A DNA stretch of 9,384 nucleotides from CAWFFV01 sp963814985 (GCA_963814985.1 CAWFFV010000037.1:1-9384), one strand, 5' to 3'. Counted from the stretch's first letter, positions 1 through 7,583 are shown. The notes: generated from the letters alone by a model not told the origin. Made by a program: numbers and translations.

Positions 1-8
1 ATCTGTCA

Positions 9-630
9 TTAGCAGTTCCTCTCACCCTTTTGCGCCACGAACTGAATATCTCCTGGACAAATTGCAATCCCATTGTAGCGCCAATAGGCTGTATTTGAGC
101 AACGCAAACCAGGAGACCTTTCTATTTCGCACTGGCAAGCGTCTATTTCTTGCATCCCCAGAGAGCTATGGTAAGATGAGGTGAACAACTGGCGTAGGGC
201 CACGCGAAGAAGCCTGATATGGTTGAATGCTAGATCAGGAAGATTCTGCAAATTTTGTACCGGGTACCATTGTACGCCAGAAGCGTCATCTCCAGCCTCT
301 ATTCTGGCTTCTGGGCTGAGTGGCTCCGAGAGAACATAGAGTAAGCAAACATACTTTCCGCGTCGATCTTCAAAATCATCATAAGTTTGTATTTGCCTGA
401 AAAGATGTAAAGGTATATGAAGACCAGTTTCCTCTTTCGCTTCACGTTGAGCCGCAATTTCTAACGATGAGTCATCTGTGTTTAGATGACCCCCAGGAAG
501 TGCCCACGAGCCTTGATAGGGCTGTTTTTTTCGTTGGATCAGTACCACTTCCCATCCAGAAGCCAGAGGGTGAAAGACGAGGAATAACGATATCTACTGT
601 GACCAGAACGCCTGCTGCTTGATCTGACAT
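9..630 (-). CDS. NUDIX hydrolase, ADP-ribose pyrophosphatase-like, with Cys-rich tail (one frameshift)
   Basis: NUDIX enzymes hydrolyse nucleoside diphosphates linked to another group. The NUDIX core is plain: LIQRKKQPYQGSWALPGG, then REAKEETGL, which holds the metal-binding REUxEExGU part of the box. The spacing before it is one residue longer than usual, and the first box glutamate is replaced by Asp/Ser. The later AGDDA and LAFNH motifs resemble the ADP-ribose pyrophosphatase / NrtR-like branch, so that substrate is a guess. The ATG at 630 is chosen because an AAAGGAG site precedes it and it encodes MSDQAAGVLVTVDIVI, the expected first strand. That frame shifts near 549-562, where removing one base joins ...SGFW to WEVVLIQRK and gives 206 residues. 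A tail of about 45 residues has CQC...C...C. It starts 19 nt after the regulator stop, so it is probably cotranscribed and controlled by it. Confidence 0.85.
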
Positions 631-639
631 GAAAGTAGT

Positions 640-646
640 CTCCTTT
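640..646 (-). promoter_or_regulatory. Ribosome binding site of the NUDIX gene
   Basis: AAAGGAG on the minus strand lies 9 nt before the ATG at 630. It decides the start: the downstream GTG at 548 has no such site and would remove the first strand of the fold. It sits directly after the stop codon of the regulator gene (650-652), as expected for translation within an operon. Confidence 0.7.
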
Positions 647-649
647 AGC

Positions 650-1838
650 CTATAGTGTGCTATTCTCCGTGCACATATATGTTTCATATAGAAGGTTTTT
701 AAGGTCTTGCACTCCAGGATGGTTTTGTAAAGGATTATTCTCTAAATTTCTCAAAAATTTGCGTACCCGGTTCATTTGATGTGGTGAATGGCATTGGTAT
801 GCCAGGATAAAACCCTTACTTATTAAATCTACTGCTGTTGTGATGTTTGCGCCAGCATCGCAGAGCGCCTGTCCTCTGCTGATTTTTAAGAGTGCCTGCC
901 ATCGTGGTGTCGCGGCCTCGGTTTTATTGAGCGATTTTTCTGCAAGCTCCAGGTAAGGAATTGCTTTCAATGGCTTTCCAAGATCGCGATTTGCCTTTCC
1001 TCGAATTTCGTAAATCTCAAAAGGAATGAACTCTTTTTTCGCAGTGTCTCTCCCCTCACCTGTAAAGGAAAGAAGGTCCGTTGCTTCTGAAATTGTTTGC
1101 TCAAAGGCAGTTTCATTACCGATGTCACCGTAGGCGTAGGCAAGAAGTTGGAGAATATGTCCTAATGTTGCTTGGTTAGCATTAGCTGCCTGATCCCTGG
1201 CATTTTCCATGCAACTAATGGCGGTTGTTTTGTCGTTTTGTTGTCGTAACACATCTCCTATGAGAGCAAAGTAAGTAACAGTTAAATTGGTGTCATGGAT
1301 TTCTTCTGCAAACTTGTGCGCCTGGATGTAATGGTAAAGGGCAGAGTCATTTTGTAACGCATCAAGATAAATTGCGCAGAGTAGTCCATGACACCGAATA
1401 ACAAGCTCTTTCGTACGAAGTACATGTACAGTAGCTAATGGTGTGTAGATCATTCTCTCTAGGTTGAGCAGCAGTTTTGTTGTTTCTCTTGTAGCCTGTT
1501 TTGGTCTTGAGGCAAACCACGTTTCCCAGGCGAGATTGATAATGCTTTCAGCTTGGTCTAGTTTCTCATTTATTACTTGGTTTGTATCTGTCGCTAAGGT
1601 AATGCTAGCTAGTGATGGGTTTAGATAAAGTTGAATAAACCCAAGTTCTTCAGCGGATTTTCCATAGAGAATACAAAACTTTTCCTGGAAGAAAGGGCAA
1701 GTCGCTTCCTCTCTCCACGCTCCCACCGACTGACAGCATCTTCGCTTGTTCCTAGCAGCCTTGCAACTTTCTGTTGAGACCATCCCCGCAACTGTCGTTC
1801 GCGACGGAAAATCGCGTTCGGTTTCTTCTAGCCGCCAT
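650..1838 (-). CDS. XRE-type helix-turn-helix regulator with TPR-like C-terminal domain (two indels)
   Basis: Probable cytoplasmic DNA-binding regulator. Restored residues 10-45 form an XRE/Cro-C1 helix-turn-helix: FRRERQLRGWSQQKVARLLG, then TSEDAVSRWERG. Next comes the linker CPFFQEKFCILYGKSAEELG, which I associate with Ktedonobacteria HTH/TPR proteins. About 300 mostly helical residues follow, resembling TPR or SARP-like repeats, with no transmembrane segment. The HTH and the tail are in different frames; removing a duplicated AG in the CT-repeat at 1708-1715 joins them as WERGEEATCPFF. The start is uncertain. ATG 1838 gives MAARRKPNAIF if AAA is read as AAAA near 1825. ATG 1842 has better spacing (8 nt) from AAAAGGAA at 1851-1858 but runs into TAG at codon 5. 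The product is about 395 residues. It probably controls itself and the NUDIX gene through the palindrome at 1900-1919. Confidence 0.8.
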
Positions 1839-1899
1839 CCATTTTTATCTTTCCTTTTTAGCTGACCACCCTTCAGCGAAGCAATTGCGATAGACCTGA

Positions 1900-1919
1900 A
1901 CAGATATTACCATATCTGT
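1900..1919. promoter_or_regulatory. Candidate operator: perfect palindrome ACAGATAT-tacc-ATATCTGT
   Basis: Two perfectly complementary 8-bp half sites are separated by 4 bp. The element lies about 60 bp upstream of the start of the HTH regulator, where an autoregulatory operator would be expected. XRE-family dimers bind palindromes of this size, but the assignment to this regulator is inference. A short stem in RNA is the alternative. Confidence 0.5.
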
Positions 1920-1950
1920 CTCCGCTCTGGTAGAGTATCACCTTTCTTAA

Positions 1951-1983
1951 TGGTCGGGTAGTGGTCGGATAATGGTTGAAAAA
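1951..1983. repeat. Tandem 11-bp direct repeats, TGGTCGG(G/A)TA(G/A)
   Basis: TGGTCGGGTAG (1951-1961) is followed at once by TGGTCGGATAA (1962-1972), 9 of 11 bases identical. A decayed third unit starting TGGTTG follows (1973-1983). A period of 11 bp places the copies on one face of the helix, which suits cooperative protein binding. No binding protein can be named. Confidence 0.45.
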
Positions 1984-2175
1984 GAGTCGGGTTAACGCCA
2001 TTCTACGTTAAGGGGAAACAAGGTACATTAGATGAGGGAAGCGGGAAGGATTGTGTCATCGCGTGGCAGTATTGAGTATGGCTCTTACCTGACCGTAGAC
2101 CGATAATGATGTTCTGGTTGTCATCATTTTTCTTGTATGGGACACAGAAGGTGCAAAAGAAAGGATGAAATATTA

Positions 2176-2372
2176 ATGTCGGGAAGTGAAATAGCTCAAT
2201 TGAGAGCGCAAATAGAAAGAGAATGTCAGGCTCTACAGAACATGATGCAATTGGCTGCTGTTGCTTCTCATCACACGATAAATGCGAGATATAAAGCATG
2301 GACAGGTGCTACCAGAAACTCAAGCCCCTGGTCGGAAGAGAACAGGCAACTGAGATGATGCAGAACCTATAA
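2176..2372 (+). CDS. Small helical protein of unknown function, 65 residues (one frameshift)
   Basis: Function unknown. ATG 2176 follows AAGGAT (2161-2166) at 9 nt. The first 40 residues read MSGSEIAQLRAQIERECQAL and then QNMMQLAAVASHHTINARYK. Past that point the frame gives an unlike tail ending at 2358. Adding one base near 2297-2299 instead gives AMDRCYQKLKPLVGREQATE and ends MMQNL at TAA 2370-2372, a continuous amphipathic helical protein. I recall similar small proteins, starting with ...IxxLRxQIExE and ending around LVGEExA, scattered through Ktedonobacteria genomes. They have no assigned role that I know. It stands alone between a regulatory region and a hairpin region, with no partner gene on its strand. 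No signal peptide or membrane segment is visible. Confidence 0.6.
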
Positions 2373-2460
2373 TCAGGTGGTGAAGAACATACCGGAAGCA
2401 AGGCAATCATAGATGGGAATGTTCTCTTTGGACGAAAAATATTTCAAGAGCATTCTGTTC

Positions 2461-2481
2461 CGAAGCGCCGAAGGCGCTTCG
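2461..2481. repeat. Short GC-rich hairpin, CGAAGCGCC-gaa-GGCGCTTCG
   Basis: A perfect 9-bp stem with a GAA loop. It resembles REP-type palindromes or the stem of an intrinsic terminator. No clear T-run follows on either strand (TTCTTTT at 2485-2491 is short and displaced), so a terminator role is uncertain. It lies 5 nt from the larger hairpin, and the two may be one compound element. Confidence 0.6.
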
Positions 2482-2486
2482 CAGTT

Positions 2487-2564
2487 CTTTTATGTGTGGT
2501 TTTGTTGCCTGTGGAGGAGATTACGAAGCAATCTCCTCCACGGCAACAAAACCGCACATAAAAG
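2487..2564. repeat. Very long inverted repeat, about 35-bp stem with 7-nt loop
   Basis: The arm 2487-2522 is complementary to 2530-2564. The only defects are a single unpaired T at 2510 and one T-G wobble at 2497. The loop is ACGAAGC (2523-2529). The outer ends are CTTTTATGTG and CACATAAAAG. The stem is much longer than a normal intrinsic terminator and no T-run follows on either strand. It is best described as a foldback element: a MITE-like remnant, a REP/BIME-type unit, or an RNA-processing stem protecting the 3' ends of the two converging genes. Confidence 0.8.
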
Positions 2565-2638
2565 GGGAGAATGCATCATCTCTGCATTATCCCCTTCGAG
2601 GTTTCTGGGTAATAGTTCGAGTTGGAAACTTGAATGTA

Positions 2639-3173
2639 CTATTCCGTTCCAATACTAAAGACATGGAGTTGTCCACCTGTTACCGTTGTCGGTAGGGTTA
2701 CGCTTTGTACTGTCTTGCCTGCTTGCAACGTTACATTGGCATAGAATATGTTAACTTTAAGAGTTTGTTTGCCCGTGCTTCCATTGCGATAGGGCATTGT
2801 AACTGCCACACTATTGCCAAACGAAAGGGAAGATGCAGCCCAATCGGAGAGTCCTAGCGTAAAAGTCTGCGTGCTACCATCAGTGTAAGTAATGTTCGCT
2901 GTTCCCTGTCACCACCATTCGTTGAGGAACCAAGGAATGCCAGGGTGGTGGCTCCATTCACAGGAGTAACCGGAATGACTTGTCCCTGGGCGATGTAGTT
3001 ATTGGGTGTCCCACTAATGGAGTTGGGCCAGGCAAAGGTTACACCATTAACGACAACGGACCCTCCAGCTGTCGTCGCTCTATTTGTAAGGCTTGTGCAG
3101 AGTAGCTAAACCCACTGGGGTCGTAGCTAGCCGCTGAAGTATTGGTGTCGTCACTGGTTCCAGTGTTGTTGTA
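2639..3173 (-). repeat. GH5 accessory module, copy 3 (divergent, C-terminal)
   Basis: Begins YNNTGTSDDTNT and ends the protein at GGQLHVFSIGTE. The central block is LGLSDWAASSLSFGNSVAV in place of DWTLGGG, so it is the most diverged copy, while its first part stays close to copy 2. Frameshifts near 3082 and 2905. The last 265 bases read without a break. Confidence 0.75.
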
Positions 3174-3738
3174 TGTTGAAGAGAAAGCCGAGGCAGAAGT
3201 GCCAATAGCAAAGATGTGGAGTCGTCCACCTGTTACCATAGAAGGCAATGTCACACTGGATATCGTTTTGCCTGAGAGCAAAGGCACGCCAGCATAGAAT
3301 ATGAAAGAATGGATGCTTTGCTTACCGCTGACCCCATTACAGTAAGCAATTTGCCACAATCGCATTTCCGAAGGCCGTTAAAGCTTTCCCGCCACCGAGC
3401 GTCCAATCGCTCATACCCAGTGTAAATTTCTGTGTGCTACCATCCGTACTGGTAATGGTCGCTGTTCCGCTGGTATTGCCATTTGTAGCAGAACCCAGGA
3501 ATGCCAGAGTTTGCGCACCATTCACAGGGGTAACCGGAACGATTTGTCCCTGCACAATATAGTTATTAGCTATGCCAGAAAGGGCACCAGGCCAGGTAAA
3601 AGCTACATTGTTAAAGGTCACCGTGTTGCCTGGTGTGATCCCTGCAGTTTGCAAGGCTTCTACAGAGTGACTGTACCCACTGGAGTCGTAGTTAGCCGCT
3701 AAAGTATTGGTGTCGTCGCTGGCTCCAGTGTTGTTGTA
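3174..3738 (-). repeat. GH5 accessory module, copy 2
   Basis: Begins YNNTGASDDTNT and has the same motif order: ITPGNTVTFNNVAFTWPG, AQTLAFLGSATN, FTLGMSDWTLGGG, YCNGVSGKQ, GGRLHIFAIGTSA. At the DNA level it is clearly close to copy 1 over long stretches, which points to fairly recent tandem duplication. One frameshift, at the TTT 3350-3352. Confidence 0.75.
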
Positions 3739-4295
3739 TGCTGAAGAGAAAGCCAAGGCAGAAGTGCCAATGGCAAAGATGTGGAGCAGTCCACCCATCA
3801 CGTAGAAGGCAATGTCACATTGGATATAGTCTTGCCTGAGAGCAAAGGCACGCCAGCATAGAAGATGAAGGACTGGATGTTCTGTTTACCACTGACCCCA
3901 TTGCGGTAAGGCATACTTGCCACAATCAGCATTCCGAAGCCATCGAACTTTCCCTCCACCGAGCGTCCAATCGCTCATGCCCAGTGTAAAGTTCTGTGTG
4001 CTGCCATCAGTATAGGTAATGGTCGCTGTTCCACTGGCGTTGCTATTCGTGGCAGAACCCAGAAAAGCCAGCGTTTGCGCACCACTTACAGGAGAGACCG
4101 GCATTATCTGGCCCTGCGTAATGTGGTTATTAACTACACCTGAAGGGGACTGGGCCAGGTGAAAGTCACATTGTTAAAGGTTACTGGATTACCCAGTGTG
4201 ATCCCGGCAACTTGCAAGGCTTGTGCAGAGTAACTGTACCGAGATCGTAGCTAGCCCCCAGGATTGGCGTCGTCGCTAGTTCCGATGTTGTTATA
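3739..4295 (-). repeat. GH5 accessory module, copy 1
   Basis: Begins YNNIGTSDDANPG and contains WPSP, AQTLAFLGSATN, the DGSTQNFTLGMSDWTLGG block, MPYRNGVSGKQ and GGLLHIFAIGTSA. The composition is beta-strand rich. It resembles a module I associate with C-termini of secreted glycoside hydrolases in Actinobacteria and Ktedonobacteria. I cannot give it a family number; carbohydrate binding is an inference. Five of the gene's 13 frameshifts fall here. Confidence 0.75.
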
Positions 4296-5455
4296 GGGAT
4301 AAGCATAGCTATGTAGACGTTGATAAATATATTGGCCCATGCTGGCCGATGGTGTGCCCTGGTAATCAGTGACGACTTGTGGGTAGCCGCAGGCATCACC
4401 ATTAGCAACCCAGGCCCAGGCAACCCAACTAATCTGATGAGCGTCAAAGTAGTCATATAACTGGCTAATGTAGTCCAGAGTACAGTCATACTGGCCACTT
4501 TCAGCAGAAATGACAGGATATTTCAGACTGATGTTGCCGAAAGAGCTATCCCAATCCGCCGCAAGCTTGCCTGCGTAGGGATAGGGGTGAGTGTCGTAGA
4601 CAACATTGCCTCCCGTGATCGCTATCGTGCCGACTTCGGTCGATCATAGCCCCAACTTCTACCGGCTACCAGAACCAGATTATTTGCCCCAGTATTACGT
4701 ACAGCGTTCACCAGAGCCTGCATACCCACACTTTGATAGGTCAGGGTCTTTGTGCACTGACAATCTTCCGAAGAGCCACTATCATTGGTCATTGTGCAGG
4801 CAACTGCCCAGCAAGACCAGCCCCACCAGGATGTGGCTCGTTATAGAGTTCAAATAGCACATTGGAGTATGTTTTGTAAATCGGAGCGATTTGTTGCCAG
4901 AAGAGCACACTATCAGTATCAGGCATTGCCCATGCTCCTCCACCCTGTCCCGATTGTCCACCCGCATCGGTCCATTGCAAATCAATGATCACATTTAGCT
5001 TGAGTGCTGTCAAATTGTCAACAGTCTGTTTGACAAGTCCTGATATTGGGTAGCTGTACAGGGATAGCCTGGAGCACCGTTCAGCCAGAAGCCCTCTGAG
5101 AGGGGGAAGGCGTACAGTATTTGCGTCCCATAGGTCTCGGTTGCCGTATTGGTACCTGAACCCATATAGGCCAGATGCTGTTGATCCAGAGGACCTTCAC
5201 CAGAACAGTTGTACTCCAGACCATCGCGCCCAATACCGTGGAAAATATACTGTTTCCCATTTGCGCCAACGATCGTATTCCCTTTGACTGTGTAGGGGCC
5301 GTTGGCTGTTGCATTATATGGCAAGCTTGATGCTGCATGGGCCTGCTTGGGAGTACTAAAGAAGGTAGGGCTCGCCCATATCAGACCTGCTGCGACAATG
5401 CCACGCATAAAAATACTCGATACTATAGTTCTTCGATGTGACGACATTGGAGATA

Positions 5456-5463
5456 TTCCTTTT
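5456..5463 (-). promoter_or_regulatory. Ribosome binding site of the GH5 gene
   Basis: AAAAGGAA on the minus strand lies 8 nt before ATG 5447. It selects this start over in-frame starts farther upstream (to 5516). The shorter start gives a standard signal peptide with a basic N-terminus, which the longer ones would bury. Confidence 0.6.
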
Positions 5464-5721
5464 GTCAATGAGTACTTGCAGGTCTTCATTAGGAATCGAC
5501 AGAAAGACCCGAGCATTGTACCTTCTTCGCTTGATTAGTGAAACCGTTCCGCTAAATAAATACATGCAATACATAAATTTGCACTTACCTGTATTCTAAG
5601 TGTGTAAGTATGTCATATTGCTATGTATATTAACGAGGAGAAAAGAATTCTTGTGTAGGAGAGGTACTTTAGGGGGTAGTGAATAGCCCATATGGGTATA
5701 AACATTGGGCCGCCTAAAAGC

Positions 5722-5752
5722 TTGACATGCCCTGGATGAAGATAGGTACTAT
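5722..5752 (+). promoter_or_regulatory. Candidate sigma-70-like promoter of the ABC-F gene
   Basis: A perfect -35 TTGACA at 5722-5727 is followed after 19 bp by TACTAT (5747-5752), 4 of 6 to the -10 consensus. The long spacer and modest -10 make it tentative. It would give a leader of about 210 nt ahead of ATG 5972. Confidence 0.35.
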
Positions 5753-5887
5753 TTTGAACTAGTATCAGTTGACAACCACATCACCAAAATAGGGAAACAA
5801 TGTTACTTTCCTGCGCGTCACAGTATTCCCCAGAACATATGTCGCTGGGCATCGATCCTCTCGTTGCTACAGGTTTTGCAATGTCAT

Positions 5888-5952
5888 GTGCTTCCTGCCA
5901 CATCCAGGCGCACATATAACACTATTAATGATCGAATATATACAGGAAGCAC
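5888..5952 (+). promoter_or_regulatory. Leader inverted repeat upstream of the ABC-F gene
   Basis: GTGCTTCCTG (5888-5897) and CAGGAAGCAC (5943-5952) are perfectly complementary, with a 45-nt loop. The second arm ends 2 nt before the ribosome binding site GAAGGA (5955-5960). A 12-codon open frame, MSCASCHIQAHI (5881-5919), overlaps the first arm, so ribosomes on it could disturb the stem. Leader attenuation is known for some resistance ABC-F genes; its presence here is inference, and the short frame has only a weak ribosome binding site. Confidence 0.3.
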
Positions 5953-5971
5953 TTGAAGGAAATATCATAAT

Positions 5972-7583
5972 ATGTTACAAGTTAATCATCTTCGTCTCTC
6001 CTATGGTCCACGTCTTGTATTGGACGATGTCTCATTCACAGTGGCCCCTGGAGAAAAAGCTGGGCTGATTGGCGTGAATGGCGCTGGGAAAAGTTCATTG
6101 CTCAAGATCGTTGCAGGTCTGCAAGAGGTTGATGGTGGCACGGTGATGTTACCACGCCATTACGGCTACCTCTCCCAGGACGTGGCGCATGAAACACCTG
6201 TCGCGGCTGGCAGCACGGTACGTGACTTCATTTTTAGTAGTACAGGTCTGAATGCAGCTATTCGTACGTATGAAAATCTTGCTATTCAGATTGCCAGAGT
6301 CTGCCAACGAAGGGAACCTTGAGACACTCTTAGAGCACTTTGCACAGGCTCAGGATACGCTGGAGCGTCTGGGATACTACGAGGCCGATGCACGCAGCGA
6401 ACAACTGATTGCAGGGCTTAATATCGGAGGAGTAACGCTGGATCGCTCTGTCAGCACCCTCAGTGGTGGGCAAAAGACCAAGCTTGCTCTGGTACGTCTC
6501 CTCTTTCAATCACCCGAGCTACTGCTCCTCGACGAACCCACAAACTTTCTGGATGTGGAGGCCACAGGCTGGCTGATGGAATTCCTGGAGAGCTATAGCG
6601 GAGCACTTCTGATCATCTCACATGATCTTGACCTGCTCGATCGTAGCATCAATAAAGTGTTGCGCCTGAATGAGTTTACCCACAAACTTGAGGAGTATCG
6701 TGGCTCTTACTCGAACTATCTGACAGTGACGGGTGACGCCCTGGCCTTAATGGAACGTACAAAACAGCAGCAAGAACGTGAAATTGCGCGCTTGCGTAAA
6801 ACCTCGGAGAAATTGCGTGGCTATGGTGCCACACGTGTAAGTCAGCGTGTCGCCGTAGACAAACGCATTGCCACTTTGCAGACAAGTCAACCTCAATTGC
6901 CACAGACCAGCCGACGGATCAAGATCGACTTTCCGGTACGTCAACCAAGTGGACAACTGGTCATAATGGCAGAAGATCTGACAAAGAGCTATGGTAGCAA
7001 GGAAATCTTTCGCAATATCAGCTTTCAAGTCGAGCGGAGACAACGTCTGGTCATTGTCGGACTCAACGGCGCAGGTAAAACAACGCTCTTGCGCACGCTC
7101 CTTGGCATAACACCGCTTAATAAGGGTGATGTCCTCATGGGCGACCGCGTACACCTGGGTTACTATGCTCAGGAAAATGAGGGACTGGACTATGACAATA
7201 CTGTTCTCGATGAGGCTACCGAAGTACGGCCAGAAGACACCAGGCGCGTTCGAGGGATACTGGGCCGTTTCCTGTTCAGCGGTGACCGTGTGTATCAGAA
7301 GGTAGGCACCCTCAGCGGTGGTGAGAAGACGCGGCTGGCATTGGCAAAAATGGTCCTGGATGGGCCAAATCTGCTGGTGCTCGACGAGCCAACAACCCAC
7401 CTTGATGTGATCTCGCGCAACATCATCGGCGAAGCATTAGGCAACTACAATGGCACCATCGTTACTGTCACCCATGACATTGAGTTTGTGCGTCACCTGA
7501 AGCCCAACACCATGTTGTTGATGCCAGAGGGCCGCATCATGCCTTACGATACCAAACACGATGCATTATTGGAACGTGCTTAA
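5972..7583 (+). CDS. ABC-F family ATP-binding protein (one frameshift)
   Basis: ABC-F proteins are soluble twin-ATPase factors that bind the ribosomal E site. Some rescue stalled ribosomes and some protect against ribosome-targeting antibiotics. Two complete nucleotide-binding domains are visible in the restored 536 residues. Domain 1 has Walker A GVNGAGKSS (34-42), signature LSGGQ (163-167), Walker B LLLLDEPTNFLD and switch ISHD. Domain 2 has Walker A GLNGAGKTT (363-371), signature LSGGE (447-451), Walker B LLVLDEPTTHLD and switch VTHD. Between them, about 240-315, is a charged, coiled linker (LMERTKQQQEREIARLRK), the P-site tRNA-interacting motif. No membrane segments are seen. ATG 5972 follows GAAGGA at 11 nt. 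The frame breaks at 6294-6295; removing one C joins AIQIA to ESANEGNLE. Housekeeping versus resistance type cannot be decided from sequence alone. It converges on the baeRF gene. Confidence 0.9.

Larger units (their letters stand above)
1839..2175. other. Regulatory intergenic region between divergent genes
   Basis: No convincing gene is present. The region holds the regulator's ribosome binding site (1851-1858), an 8-bp self-complementary GCAATTGC (1881-1888), the perfect palindrome at 1900-1919, the tandem 11-bp repeat at 1951-1983, and a weak dyad TTAACG/CGTTAA at 1992-2011. No clear -35/-10 pair could be assigned on either strand. Confidence 0.6.
2373..2638. other. Intergenic region between convergent genes, dominated by hairpins
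   Basis: This lies between the 3' ends of the 65-residue gene and the GH5 gene. It carries the short hairpin at 2461-2481 and the long one at 2487-2564. Short open frames across it are products of the palindromes and have no ribosome binding site. Confidence 0.6.
2639..5447 (-). pseudogene. Secreted GH5 glycoside hydrolase (cellulase-like) with three tandem accessory modules; 13 frameshifts as read
   Basis: Probably an exported beta-glycan hydrolase, endoglucanase-like. ATG 5447 follows AAGGAAT at 8 nt. Residues 1-38 are a Sec signal peptide (MSSHRR, hydrophobic IVAAGLIWA, AHA cleavage). Residues 39-385 are the GH5 barrel, including FHGIGRDGLE and FELYNEPHP with acid/base Glu204 (codon 4837-4839). 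The nucleophile is Glu317 in ISAESGQ (codon 4500-4502). Three related modules start at residues 386, 572 and 760, and the protein ends QLHVFSIGTE at TAG 2639-2641. Reading through needs one base added near 5130, 5037, 4829, 4638, 4239, 4143, 3800, 3082 and 2905, and one removed at 5102-5106, 4255-4259, 3949-3951 and 3350-3352. This gives 937 residues with both catalytic residues and all module starts in register. I infer sequencing error, since motifs are intact, but true decay is not excluded. Substrate is unproven. Confidence 0.85.
5448..5971. other. Divergent intergenic region between GH5 and ABC-F genes
   Basis: No gene is seen. On the minus side it holds the GH5 ribosome binding site (5456-5463) and an AT-rich stretch with a small dyad CACTTA/TAAGTG (5582-5602). 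On the plus side it holds a 10-bp palindrome CCCATATGGG (5687-5696), a candidate promoter (5722-5752) and a leader of about 210 nt carrying an inverted repeat (5888-5952). Confidence 0.55.

Noticed and set aside
472..687. 71-codon minus-strand frame as a separate gene
   Set aside because: Its residues MSDQAAGVLVTVDIVI are the N-terminus of the NUDIX protein; the rest is its shifted frame.
1992..2011. Dyad TTAACG / CGTTAA
   Set aside because: Six base pairs with an 8-bp gap are expected by chance in a window this size.
2003..2299. 98-codon minus-strand frame
   Set aside because: It is antisense to the 65-residue gene and its regulatory region; composition is not protein-like.
2487..2564. Intrinsic terminator for the GH5 gene
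   Set aside because: No T-run follows the stem on the minus strand and the stem is far too long; kept as a foldback repeat.
2413..2695. Two short plus-strand frames across the hairpins
   Set aside because: Their sequence comes from the palindromes and the antisense end of the GH5 gene; no start signal.
2639..4295. Repeat array of CRISPR type
   Set aside because: The repeats are about 550 bp long, coding and in frame as protein modules; there are no short repeats with spacers.
5886..6068. 60-codon plus-strand frame overlapping the ABC-F start
   Set aside because: It is out of frame with the ABC-F N-terminus and has no ribosome binding site.
6747..7400. Long open frame of 217 codons on the minus strand
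   Set aside because: It is antisense to the well-supported ABC-F gene, has no ribosome binding site and matches no family I recognise.
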